From positions 1 through 46,576 of the forward strand of contig JADMKK010000005.1 in NCBI GenBank assembly GCA_015478895.1: a stretch of 46,576 nucleotides of DNA, given 5' to 3'. The stretch comes from Comamonas sp. (GTDB lineage Bacteria > Pseudomonadota > Gammaproteobacteria > Burkholderiales > Burkholderiaceae_C). The position numbers were made by a program, and so were the translations under genes. Shown here in pieces: positions 29,723-37,780 of the stretch. The notes below the pieces were generated by a model, which worked only from the letters and a program-made list of their open reading frames with translations, did not search any database and was not told the DNA's origin. Each line of letters starts with the position of its first letter. Within the stretch, counting starts at the first letter, position 1.

Positions 29723-30640
29723 CTAGCTACCGCGTGGATGGTGCAATGCATGCAGTTGCTGCAAGCGCTCCCGCGCTACATGCGTGTAAATGGTGGTCGT
29801 TGAAATATCGGCATGTCCCAGCAGCATCTGCACCACCCGCAAATCAGCGCCGTGATTGAGCAAATGTGTGGCAAACGCGTGGCGCAAAGTGTGCGGTGAC
29901 AGCGGCACCGTTATACCTGCCAGCTGCGCATACTTTTTCACCAGCATCCAGAACATGACGCGTGTCATAGCGCTGCCGCGCTGCGTGACAAACAGATCAC
30001 TCGTCACTTGCGCCCCCAATATCTGCGGGCGCGCTTGCTGCAAATAGGCCTGCAACCAAGCTTGCGCTTCCTCGCCAAACGGGACCAATCGCTCTTTACG
30101 GCCTTTGCCTTCAGTGCGCAGCACGCCCGCCTGGAGATCGACGTGGTGCACCTGCATGCCCACCAGTTCGCTCACTCTCAAGCCGCTGGCATACATCAAC
30201 TCCAGCATGCTGCGATCACGCAACCCCAGGGACGTTGAGTCATCAGGGGCATGCAGCAGGCTCTCCACCTGGGCTTGCGTCAATGTATGGGGCACACGCA
30301 AGGGCCGTTTTGCAGCCAGCAGCCTGAGCGTGGGATCCTGGCTGGTACGTTGCTCGCGCAAAGCCCAGTGAAAGAATCGGCGCAACACGCTCAACCCGCG
30401 GTTGCTGGAGACAGCTTTCACCCCCTGGGCATGGCGCTGGCGCAAAAAAGCCTGCAGCTCTTGCTCACCCGCCTCAAGAAGATGGTGCGACGGTGTGTGC
30501 TGTGCCAAAAAATTGGCGCATGCCACCAAGTCTCTGCGGTACGCCTGCAAGGTGTTGTTGGACAGCCCATCCTCTAAAAATAAAGACTCAACAAAGTCGT
30601 CAATGACCAAGAGGCTGGTTTGCAGAAAGGCTTCACTCAT
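29723..30640 (-). CDS. xerD: Tyrosine recombinase XerD
   Basis: XerD, with XerC, resolves chromosome dimers at dif under FtsK control. The 305-residue protein has the SAM-like N-terminal DNA-binding domain (FLEDGLSNNTLQAYRRDL) and all catalytic residues: R155 (ASGLRVSEL), K179 (TEGKGRKERLV), H250 and R253 (SPHTLRHAFATHL), H276 (LLGHADISTT) and Y285 (IYTH). The ATG at 30640 is preferred to one 42 bases upstream because it gives the normal family start MSEAFLQ. XerD rather than XerC is chosen from the HPRG end and general similarity. It is flanked by two Bug genes on the same strand. Confidence 0.9.
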   Translation of the reverse strand: MSEAFLQTSLLVIDDFVESLFLEDGLSNNTLQAYRRDLVACANFLAQHTPSHHLLEAGEQELQAFLRQRHAQGVKAVSSNRGLSVLRRFFHWALREQRTSQDPTLRLLAAKRPLRVPHTLTQAQVESLLHAPDDSTSLGLRDRSMLELMYASGLRVSELVGMQVHHVDLQAGVLRTEGKGRKERLVPFGEEAQAWLQAYLQQARPQILGAQVTSDLFVTQRGSAMTRVMFWMLVKKYAQLAGITVPLSPHTLRHAFATHLLNHGADLRVVQMLLGHADISTTTIYTHVARERLQQLHALHHPRGS

Positions 30641-30659
30641 AAGCGCTGATTGTGGCGAC

Positions 30660-30692
30660 AAAAAAGGCGCTGCTTTGCACAAGCAGCGCCTT
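30660..30692 (-). terminator. Terminator of the second Bug gene
   Basis: AAGGCGCTGCT (30664-30674) and AGCAGCGCCTT (30682-30692) form a perfect 11-bp stem; on the minus strand it is followed by TTTTTT. It lies 18 bases after the Bug gene and just upstream of xerD, so xerD needs its own promoter or readthrough. Confidence 0.88.
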
Positions 30693-30709
30693 GGTGAATG
30701 AGCACGGGT

Positions 30710-31672
30710 TTATTCCAGCGTCAGCTTTTGGTCCTGCACCACTTTTTTGTACACCTCAAATTCATTCTTGATCTGCGCCGCAAACTCTTCGGGCGAGTTG
30801 CCGATCACCAGCGAGCCCGTATCTTCGATGCGCTTGCGCACAGCCGGGTCTTGCAGCACTTTTTTCACCGCTGCGTTGAGCTTGTCGACCACCTCTTTGG
30901 GCATGGCTTTGGGGCCCAGGATGCCGTAAAAAGCCATGCGGTTGACTGGCTCCAGCCCCACTTCTTTGAAGGTGGGAACATCCGGCAATACGTCCAGGCG
31001 CTGCGGCGCTGCCACTGCGATGGGGAGCAAACGGTTGTCTTTAATAAAAGGCAATGCCGAGGGCAAGTTATCCAAAATGATGGGCACTTGGCCGGCGACT
31101 GTATCCGTCAGCGCTGGGCCAGCGCCACGATACGGAATGTGCGTAATGAAAGTACCCGTCAGGCTTTTGTACAGCTCCATCAGCATGTGCTGAATCCCGC
31201 CGGTACCGGAGGACGCATAGGAATATTTACCTTGACCAGCCTTGAGGGTGGCCAGAAAGCTGGCGTGATCGGGCTTGCTGAACTTGGGGTTGATGGCCAG
31301 CACGTTCGGGGTGGCGGCAATGTTGATGATGGGGGTGAAATCCGTGAGCGTGTTGTACGGCGTTTTAGGATTGATCGCCGGATTGGTGGCCGTGGACGAT
31401 ACCGTGGCAATACCGAGGCTGTAGCCATCCGGTGCTGCGCGCGCGGTTTCGAGCGCCCCGATCACGCCACCGCCACCGCCTTTGTTTTCCACAATCACGG
31501 TTTGGCCCAGCTCCCGGCCCAGCGGTTCTGCAATGACGCGGGCGATGATGTCCGTCGTACCGCCTGGGGCAAATGGCACCAGAAGCTTGATTGGTTTAGT
31601 GGGGTAGCCCTGCGCCATGGCAGCACCACCCATCAAAGCCAAAGTCAACCCTAAATATGTACGACGTTGCAT
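30710..31672 (-). CDS. Bug-family (TctC-like) periplasmic substrate-binding protein
   Basis: A 320-residue exported receptor with signal peptide (MQRRTYLGLTLALMGGAAMA) and the motifs YPTKPIKLLVPFAPGGTTDIIAR, VIVENKGGGGGVIG, AARAAPDGYSLGI, ITHIPYRGAGPALTDT, LPDVPTFKEVGLEP. The ATG at 31672 sits nine bases after AAGGAGAT. It is only a distant paralogue of the Bug gene at 28641, so the two are not a recent duplication. No permease partner is nearby; ligand unknown. Confidence 0.9.
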   Translation of the reverse strand: MQRRTYLGLTLALMGGAAMAQGYPTKPIKLLVPFAPGGTTDIIARVIAEPLGRELGQTVIVENKGGGGGVIGALETARAAPDGYSLGIATVSSTATNPAINPKTPYNTLTDFTPIINIAATPNVLAINPKFSKPDHASFLATLKAGQGKYSYASSGTGGIQHMLMELYKSLTGTFITHIPYRGAGPALTDTVAGQVPIILDNLPSALPFIKDNRLLPIAVAAPQRLDVLPDVPTFKEVGLEPVNRMAFYGILGPKAMPKEVVDKLNAAVKKVLQDPAVRKRIEDTGSLVIGNSPEEFAAQIKNEFEVYKKVVQDQKLTLE

Positions 31673-31846
31673 AGTCAATCATCTCCTTGAGGCTGTAACT
31701 GTAAGAATCTGAACAAGAATCCATGCTAAACGCGCATAAGCTCGACTGACTATTGAGATTTCGTATTTTTTATCGGGAGATACCCGGTTGAGCCAGACAC
31801 CCGCTTGTGCCCGCCACCTTTGTCGCTTGGGTGCCTTGCCAGCAGC

Positions 31847-32128
31847 ATGCGCTTTGATCTGCCGCACTGGCTGGCGCCGCCGGTCTCGCGCATTGGTGCC
31901 GCATCGATTGCGTTAGGGCTGATGTGTGCGGGTGTTGGCATGCAGTTGGGCCTGCTCACCCATGCCAAGCGACTGACCGCGGGCGTGCTGGCGGCGCGCA
32001 TGGGCTACAACGGGCCGTATATCGCAGGCGTGGTCAGCTTGCCTTTTGCCTTGTCTTTGATGCCTTGGCGCCTCAGCAAGCGCCAGCCTTTAACTATTAA
32101 AAAATATAGCTGCTTGCCGTTTAAATAA
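31847..32128 (+). pseudogene. Remnant of an AEC (auxin efflux carrier) family permease
   Basis: The frame reads RFDLPHWLAPPVSRIGAASI, then ALGLMCAGVGMQLG. These are typical of the middle of AEC transporters. It then jumps to GVLAARMGYNGPYIAGVVSL, which in intact relatives belongs about 60 residues further on. The first half of the gene, that internal stretch and the normal C-terminus are missing. The last codons come from the palindromic repeat that follows. It is best read as a decayed permease gene. The preceding 170 bases show no convincing gene. Confidence 0.55.
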
Positions 32129-32190
32129 AAAGAATTCAGCTACATAACACTTTGAAGTGAAGCAAACACAACGGCAAGCCGCTCTTATTT
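32099..32190. repeat. Dispersed palindromic element, copy 3
   Basis: AAAAAATATAGCTGCTTGCC, continuing GTTT, is mirrored by ACAACGGCAAGCCGCTCTTA ending TTT at 32190. The core arms AGCTGCTTGCCGTT and AACGGCAAGCCGCT differ at one position. This is the best-matched pair of arms of the family. The right end touches the queG stop codon and the left end supplies the last codons of the AEC remnant. Confidence 0.8.
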
Positions 32191-33277
32191 ATGCAGCACT
32201 GCTCTGTGCCAAGGCCCACTGCACATGCTCGCGCACGACCTCGTTGGCGTCATCCGAGCGCTCCAACAAAGCATTGCGCAGGGATTGCTGGGCCGCGGTA
32301 TCGCAGGCCGTACGCAGCGCATTGCCCAGGGCCACCGCAATATTGCGCAGCCAGCGTACATGGCCAATACGGCGGATGGGGCTGCCTTCGGTACAGCGCA
32401 AAAATGTGGCCTCGTCCCAGCTGAACAACTGCACCAGGGTGCTGCCCGTCATTGCGCCTCGCGCATCAAAGTCAGGCAGGCTGCTGCGCTGCGCAAACTT
32501 GTTCCACGGGCAGGCCAGCTGGCAGTCATCGCAGCCGTAAATGCGGTTGGCCAGCAGTGGGCGCAACTCCAGCGGAATGGGTCCGTCATGCTCAATGGTC
32601 AGATAAGAAATACAGCGGCGCGCATCCACGCGGTACGGCGCCACAATCGCACCGGTGGGGCACACATCCATGCAACTGCTGCAACTGCCGCAGTGCGCGG
32701 TCACAGGCTGCGTTTGCGGCAAGGCCATGTCGATATAGATTTCGCCCAGAAAGAACATGGAGCCCGCATCGCGACTGAGCACCAAGGTGTGCTTGCCACG
32801 CCAGCCCTGGCCGCTGCGCCGGGCCAGCTCGGCTTCCATCACCGGCGCCGAGTCGGTAAACGCTCGGTGGCCCAGCGGGCCGACTTCCTGAGCAATGCGC
32901 TCGCCCAGTTTTTGCAAGCGGCTGCGCAGCACCTTGTGATAATCACGCCCCCGGGCATAGACAGAGACAATGGCTTCTTCAGGGCGCTGCAAACGCGACC
33001 ATTCCACGACTTGCCACTCGTCAGGCGTGCTGCGCGGTAGGTAATCCATGCGCGCCGTAATCACACTGACCGTGCCGGGCACCAGCTCTGCCGGGCGTGC
33101 GCGCTTGAGCCCATGGGCCTGCATATAGTGCATTTGCCCATGAAAGCCTTGGGCCAGCCATTGCTGTAGCCCGTCCTCACAAGACGACAAATCCACGCCG
33201 GATACGCCAATTTGGGAAAATCCCAATTCGCGGGCCCACTCCTGTATTGAAAGAACCAATTGACTGCTGCACACCAT
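32189..33277 (-). CDS. queG: Epoxyqueuosine reductase
   Basis: QueG reduces epoxyqueuosine to queuosine in tRNA, using cobalamin and two [4Fe-4S] clusters. The 362-residue product has the ferredoxin motifs CGSCSSCMDVCPTGAI and GCDDCQLACPWNKFA. Also present are RDYHKVLRSRL, FTDSAPVMEAELARRSGQGW and a C-terminal HEAT-like region (RNIAVALGNAL). The frame is open to 33514, but MVCSSQLVLSIQEWAREL at 33277 is the normal start. Its 5' end overlaps the likely start of the divergent tsaE. Confidence 0.94.
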   Translation of the reverse strand: MVCSSQLVLSIQEWARELGFSQIGVSGVDLSSCEDGLQQWLAQGFHGQMHYMQAHGLKRARPAELVPGTVSVITARMDYLPRSTPDEWQVVEWSRLQRPEEAIVSVYARGRDYHKVLRSRLQKLGERIAQEVGPLGHRAFTDSAPVMEAELARRSGQGWRGKHTLVLSRDAGSMFFLGEIYIDMALPQTQPVTAHCGSCSSCMDVCPTGAIVAPYRVDARRCISYLTIEHDGPIPLELRPLLANRIYGCDDCQLACPWNKFAQRSSLPDFDARGAMTGSTLVQLFSWDEATFLRCTEGSPIRRIGHVRWLRNIAVALGNALRTACDTAAQQSLRNALLERSDDANEVVREHVQWALAQSSAA

Positions 33278-33772
33278 ATTCCCCCGATTGTAGGAAGCGC
33301 CACCTCCGATGAGCGGGTACTGACTTGGCAAGACGAGACAGACACTGCGGCTTTTGCTACGCAACTGGCGGGTTTGGCGGAACTGCGCAATGCCTATGTC
33401 ACCTTGCACGGTGACCTGGGGGCAGGCAAAACCACGTTCGTGCGCCACTTGCTGCGCAGTCTGGGCGTGCAAGGCCGCATCAAAAGCCCGACCTATGCCG
33501 TGGTGGAGCCACATGAGACGCCCGATTTACAGGTCTGGCACTTTGATTTCTACCGATTTGATGACCCGCGCGAGTGGGAAGATGCAGGTTTTCGTGACAT
33601 TTTTGCAGCAGAAGGGCTGAAGCTGGCAGAATGGCCGGAAAAGGCTGCTTCGCTGACACCGCAAGCAGACTTAGCTATCTATATTGAAGCAATCGACGAA
33701 ACCCAGCGCCGCGTGATTCTACGAACCGATACAAATCGCGGACGGCGCATGCTGCAGCATTGGCCCCAATGA
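33260..33772 (+). CDS. tsaE: tRNA threonylcarbamoyladenosine biosynthesis ATPase TsaE
   Basis: TsaE is the P-loop ATPase partner of TsaB/TsaD in making t6A at position 37 of ANN-decoding tRNAs. It shows the Walker A motif in LHGDLGAGKTTFVRHLLRSL, IKSPTYAVVEPHE, the FDFYRFDDPREWEDAGFRD motif and LAEWPEKA. The start is uncertain: the longest frame begins with TTG at 33260, inside queG's first codons, and no ATG is available in frame before the core. The stop overlaps the amiC start as ATGA, so the two genes are translationally coupled. Confidence 0.92.
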   Translation: MTAAHHIPPIVGSATSDERVLTWQDETDTAAFATQLAGLAELRNAYVTLHGDLGAGKTTFVRHLLRSLGVQGRIKSPTYAVVEPHETPDLQVWHFDFYRFDDPREWEDAGFRDIFAAEGLKLAEWPEKAASLTPQADLAIYIEAIDETQRRVILRTDTNRGRRMLQHWPQ

Positions 33773-35235
33773 CCGAAGAAGCCGCGCACATTCCCTTTAC
33801 CGCTTACCGTCCGAACCGACGCACCCTGCTCCAAGCAGGCAGCCTTGCATTGCTACTGGCGGGCAAGCAACACATCGCATGGGGTGCCTCCATCATGGCC
33901 GTGCGTGTCTGGCCTGCCGAAGATTACTCACGCGTCACGCTGGAGTCTGATGTCCCATTGAAGGTCAAGCAGACACTGATCAATTCGCCACCGCGCTTGG
34001 CCGTGGACATTGAGGGGCTCACTCTCAGTCCCGCGCTCACGGAACTGGTGGCCAAAGTGCGGGCCGATGACCCGAACATTGCGGCCATTCGTGTGGGGCA
34101 AAACGCGCCCAATGTGGTGCGCCTGGTCATTGACCTCAAACAGGAAGCGGTGCCACAGGTCTTTACGCTCAAGCCAGTGGCGGCCTACCAGCACCGTTTG
34201 GTGTTTGACTTGTATCCTTCCAAAGCGGTGGATCCGTTGGAAGCCTTGATTCAAGAGCGCTTTTTAGATGCTTCCAGCGGTGGCACCCCAGCAGTGCCCA
34301 CGCCTTCCAGCGCAGTGGCACAGGCGCACGACCCGCTGGGTGACCTGATTGCCCAGCGTAGCCGACCCGACAGTAGCGCCCCGGCACCAGCCATCAGCCC
34401 TGCCGCACCCCCTGTTCCCGAGGCCGTCCGGATTGCCAAGACACCGGGCCCAACAACAGCTGCAGCTACGCCCACGAGCAGTGCCAGCGTCAGCGCCACA
34501 GCGCGCAAGACAGATCGCATCATCATTGTGGCGCTTGATCCCGGCCATGGCGGGGAGGATCCCGGCGCCATCGGCCCCAAAGGCACGTACGAAAAACACG
34601 TGGTGCTCAAAGTGGCGCAATTGCTGCGCGACCGGATCAACAAAACCACCGTCAACGGCAGCCCCATGCGTGCCTATATGACGCGTGACGGCGACTACTT
34701 TGTACCTCTGGCCACCCGCGTGCAAAAAGCCCGGCGTGTGCAGGCCGATCTGTTTATCAGCATCCACGCCGATGCGTTTACGCGCCCTTCTGCAGCCGGT
34801 GCCAGCGTCTACGCACTCAGCCATAAGGGAGCCACCAGCACGGCAGCGCGCTGGCTGGCCGATAAAGAGAACCAGGCCGACTCGATAGGCGGCCTCAATG
34901 TGCGCAGCCAGGACAAAGCCGTGCAGCAAATGCTACTGGACATGAGCACAACGGCCCAGATCAACGATAGCTTGAAGCTGGGCACAGCTTTACTGGGCCA
35001 GATTGGCAGCTTTGCCAAACTGCACAAACCTCGCGTGGAGCAGGCAGGCTTTGCCGTTCTCAAAGCACCCGATATTCCCAGCGTGCTGATCGAAACCGCC
35101 TTCATCAGCAATTTGGAGGAAGAGCAAAGGCTGCGCAGCCCCGCTTACCAAGCCAAGCTGGCCGATGCCATCATGGCCGGCATCCGGCAGTACTTCATCA
35201 AAAACCCCCCGCTGGCGCGCTCACGCTCGGTGTAG
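33769..35235 (+). CDS. amiC: N-acetylmuramoyl-L-alanine amidase AmiC
   Basis: AmiC splits septal peptidoglycan for daughter cell separation. The 488-residue protein has a twin-arginine signal (RPNRRTLLQAG, R17-R18), an AMIN domain (about 43-160) that targets the division site, and a Pro/Ala-rich linker (about 180-245). The Amidase_3 domain follows with zinc ligands H260 (LDPGHGGEDPG), E275 (GTYEKHVVL) and H333 (FISIHADAF), and catalytic E442 (VLIETAFISN). Tat export and an AMIN domain are typical of AmiC. It shares ATGA with the tsaE stop and ends at a strong terminator. Confidence 0.94.
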   Translation: MTEEAAHIPFTAYRPNRRTLLQAGSLALLLAGKQHIAWGASIMAVRVWPAEDYSRVTLESDVPLKVKQTLINSPPRLAVDIEGLTLSPALTELVAKVRADDPNIAAIRVGQNAPNVVRLVIDLKQEAVPQVFTLKPVAAYQHRLVFDLYPSKAVDPLEALIQERFLDASSGGTPAVPTPSSAVAQAHDPLGDLIAQRSRPDSSAPAPAISPAAPPVPEAVRIAKTPGPTTAAATPTSSASVSATARKTDRIIIVALDPGHGGEDPGAIGPKGTYEKHVVLKVAQLLRDRINKTTVNGSPMRAYMTRDGDYFVPLATRVQKARRVQADLFISIHADAFTRPSAAGASVYALSHKGATSTAARWLADKENQADSIGGLNVRSQDKAVQQMLLDMSTTAQINDSLKLGTALLGQIGSFAKLHKPRVEQAGFAVLKAPDIPSVLIETAFISNLEEEQRLRSPAYQAKLADAIMAGIRQYFIKNPPLARSRSV

Positions 35236-35262
35236 CGCCCTCCAGCAGACCATCCTTTCTCG

Positions 35263-35285
35263 AGCCCGCAACCGCGGGCTTTTTT
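35263..35285 (+). terminator. Terminator after tsaE-amiC
   Basis: AGCCCGC (35263-35269), loop AACC, GCGGGCT (35274-35280), then TTTTT. It separates amiC from the pga operon. Confidence 0.88.
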
Positions 35286-35462
35286 GCGTGCCTGCCATTG
35301 CACTGGTTGGACAAAGAAGCTGTGACGCGGCTGTACGAATGTGAAGAAATGTCTAAGCCAGGCGTTTTCAGAAATTTGCCCATTGCCAAAAATACCGGAC
35401 GGCGAACAATCAATCAACAAACCAAAGTCAATTGATTAAATTTATTGATATCCAGAATTGTC

Positions 35463-37766
35463 ATGTCCATTTCCGTCCTCTCCTCGTATGCCGGCACTCG
35501 CGCTGCTCGCCGTAGTCTGAAGGCCACTGCTGCTGCATCGCTGGTGCTTTTGTCCGCCTTGGGGCATGCAGTAGAGATTGTCCCCGTGGATGCGCGCGAC
35601 GAGCTACTGTCCCAGGCCCAGGAATTGCGCGATACCCACCAATGGGCCCCCGCCTTGCAGGCCTACCAACAAGGAAAGCAGCGCTTCCCCCAAGACCGCG
35701 CGTTTGCCTATGGCGAGATTTATGTTTTGGCCGATTCCGATCAGACTGAACAAGCGATGGCACAGGCCACGCACTTGCTCAGCCAAAAGCCTGATGACGT
35801 GGACACTTTGTTGGTGATGGATTATGCACGCTTGCGTCATGCAGGCGTTTTTGCTGCGCTGGAATATGCAGATAAAGCCATGCAGCTCGCTAGTGACCGC
35901 CCTTACGTTGTGCGTGATTACGTCTTGGCGTTGCAGCGCGCAGGTCTGGCAGTTGCAGCCCTGGAGATCGCGCAGCGCCATCCTGAGCTTTTAACGCGCG
36001 AACAGCTTTGGGGGTTGCAAGCGGATGCGGTGGCTGAACGCATTCGCCATGCCGATCTCCCAGCGCGCGAAGAAACAGAACGTTTTGCCGTAGCTGATGC
36101 TGCCTTGGCAAGCTACCGCGAGTTATTCACGCAATGGCAGGCTTATCCAGAGGCCAGCCGATCCATTCAGCAGCGGGCGCGCATTGACCGCTTGCAAGCA
36201 CTGCATGCGCGCTTTTACATGGCCGAACTGGTGCAGGAATATGAAGCCTTGGTGTCCGAAGGCGTGGAAATCCCAGACTTTGCCTTGGGCAGTGTGGCCT
36301 CCGCTTATCTCTATCTGCGCATGCCCGAGCAAGCCGCTGTTGTGTACCAGCGCTTGATTGCAAGCGGCTATATGCGCGATGACGAAGTCACTAGGCAAAG
36401 CCAGGATCTTGGCTTGCTCTATGCTTATTCAGACCAAGGCGATGTCGCGGCGTCACAGCAATCCGCCCAAGCCTTGCAGCAAGCACACCCCCAATGGCGC
36501 TACGTGGAAGGCGACCAGGCGCACATTCCCAACCCGGCTTACCTGGACGCGCAGCACACCGCCGCCATGATGGATTTTTATGCCCAGTCCATCCCACAAG
36601 CCCAGCAAACGCTGGAAACCATGGTGCAAGCGGCTCCCAACAACAACAACCTGCGCACCGATCTGGCCTGGATTTATCGATCACGCGGCTGGCCACGCCA
36701 AGCGGAGCAGACACTGAAAGTGGCAGAGAGCTATGAGGCACGCGGACTGGCGCTGGAAATTGGGCAAGGGCTGGCCGCCTTGGATCTGCAGGAGTGGCGC
36801 CAAGCAGAGCAACTGAGCGCAGACACACTCACGCGCTTTCCCGAAGACCGCCGCAGCCAGCGCTTGGCCCGCCTCTGGCAAGTGCACAACATGGCAGAGC
36901 TGCAAGTGTCTGGCTACCAAGGGCTGAGCAACAACAACCCGGTGGCAGGCGGGCGAGATTTTGGGGTGGAGGCCACGTTGTACTCACAGCCGCTGGCCTA
37001 CCACTGGCGATTGCTTGCCGGCATGGGGCACCGCAGCGCCCGCTTTGATGATGGCAAAGCGCAGCACCACTTTGGCCGCGTCGGCCTGGAATGGCGCGGC
37101 CGCGACTGGATCGTACTGGGTGAAGTGACAGACAACTACTTTGGCGGCGGCAGCCACACAGGGGCAGGCCTGACAGCCAACTATGCAATCAACGATGCGT
37201 GGTCGCTACATGCCGGGGCGCAATGGCGCGCGCGCGATACCAGCCTGGATGCGTTGCGCAACGGTGTCACCAGCAACCGCCTGGAGCTGGGCGCGCAATG
37301 GCGCCAGAGCGAGCGCAGATCGGTGGCTTTGACGGTTACGCCCAGCGACTTCAGTGACGGCAATCGGCGCTGGGAGGCGCTACTAAGCGGCCAGCAACGG
37401 CTGTGGACGCGCCCCACCTGGTTTCTGGATGGTGGACTTGAAGCGTTCGCCACTCGCAACATCCGTAGCAATGTTCCCTACTACAGCCCGCGCAGTGCGT
37501 ACAGCGTGGTACCTACGCTCACGTGGAATCACACCATTTACCAGCGCTATGAGACGGCATGGACCCAGCAAGCCAGTGCCGGATGGGGCAGTTTGCACCA
37601 GCAGGGGTATGGCCAGGGTGCCATCGGCATGCTCAGTTATGGGCAGCGCTACAGGGCCAATGACGTCTTTGAAGTCGGCGGTACGCTGTCTACGCTCTCA
37701 CGGCCCTATGACGGAGTGCGTGAGCGTGAGTGGCGTGTGGTGTTTGACATGACTTTCCGTTTTTGA
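35463..37766 (+). CDS. pgaA: Poly-beta-1,6-GlcNAc outer membrane export porin PgaA
   Basis: PgaA is the outer membrane channel that exports partly deacetylated poly-N-acetylglucosamine (PNAG) for biofilm. The 767-residue protein has an N-terminal signal (SLVLLSALGHA) and a large TPR-like helical region (about 30-490) that binds the polymer in the periplasm. A C-terminal beta-barrel follows with aromatic-rich strands, starting LQVSGYQGLSNNNPVAGG and ending in the Phe-terminated VVFDMTFRF. The ATG at 35463 is used; a TTG 18 bases upstream is possible. The AT-rich 35385-35450 stretch with ATTGATT/AATCAAT repeats is the likely promoter region. First gene of pgaABCD. Confidence 0.9.
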   Translation: MSISVLSSYAGTRAARRSLKATAAASLVLLSALGHAVEIVPVDARDELLSQAQELRDTHQWAPALQAYQQGKQRFPQDRAFAYGEIYVLADSDQTEQAMAQATHLLSQKPDDVDTLLVMDYARLRHAGVFAALEYADKAMQLASDRPYVVRDYVLALQRAGLAVAALEIAQRHPELLTREQLWGLQADAVAERIRHADLPAREETERFAVADAALASYRELFTQWQAYPEASRSIQQRARIDRLQALHARFYMAELVQEYEALVSEGVEIPDFALGSVASAYLYLRMPEQAAVVYQRLIASGYMRDDEVTRQSQDLGLLYAYSDQGDVAASQQSAQALQQAHPQWRYVEGDQAHIPNPAYLDAQHTAAMMDFYAQSIPQAQQTLETMVQAAPNNNNLRTDLAWIYRSRGWPRQAEQTLKVAESYEARGLALEIGQGLAALDLQEWRQAEQLSADTLTRFPEDRRSQRLARLWQVHNMAELQVSGYQGLSNNNPVAGGRDFGVEATLYSQPLAYHWRLLAGMGHRSARFDDGKAQHHFGRVGLEWRGRDWIVLGEVTDNYFGGGSHTGAGLTANYAINDAWSLHAGAQWRARDTSLDALRNGVTSNRLELGAQWRQSERRSVALTVTPSDFSDGNRRWEALLSGQQRLWTRPTWFLDGGLEAFATRNIRSNVPYYSPRSAYSVVPTLTWNHTIYQRYETAWTQQASAGWGSLHQQGYGQGAIGMLSYGQRYRANDVFEVGGTLSTLSRPYDGVREREWRVVFDMTFRF

Positions 37767-37780
37767 CTGTGAGTGTGTTT

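Noticed and set aside
33670..33705. A CAGCTAT-type repeat inside tsaE (TTAGCTATCTATATTGAAGC)
   Set aside because: Only the AGCTATC block is shared; the AGCCC/GGGCT stem is missing, and the residues fit normal TsaE sequence.
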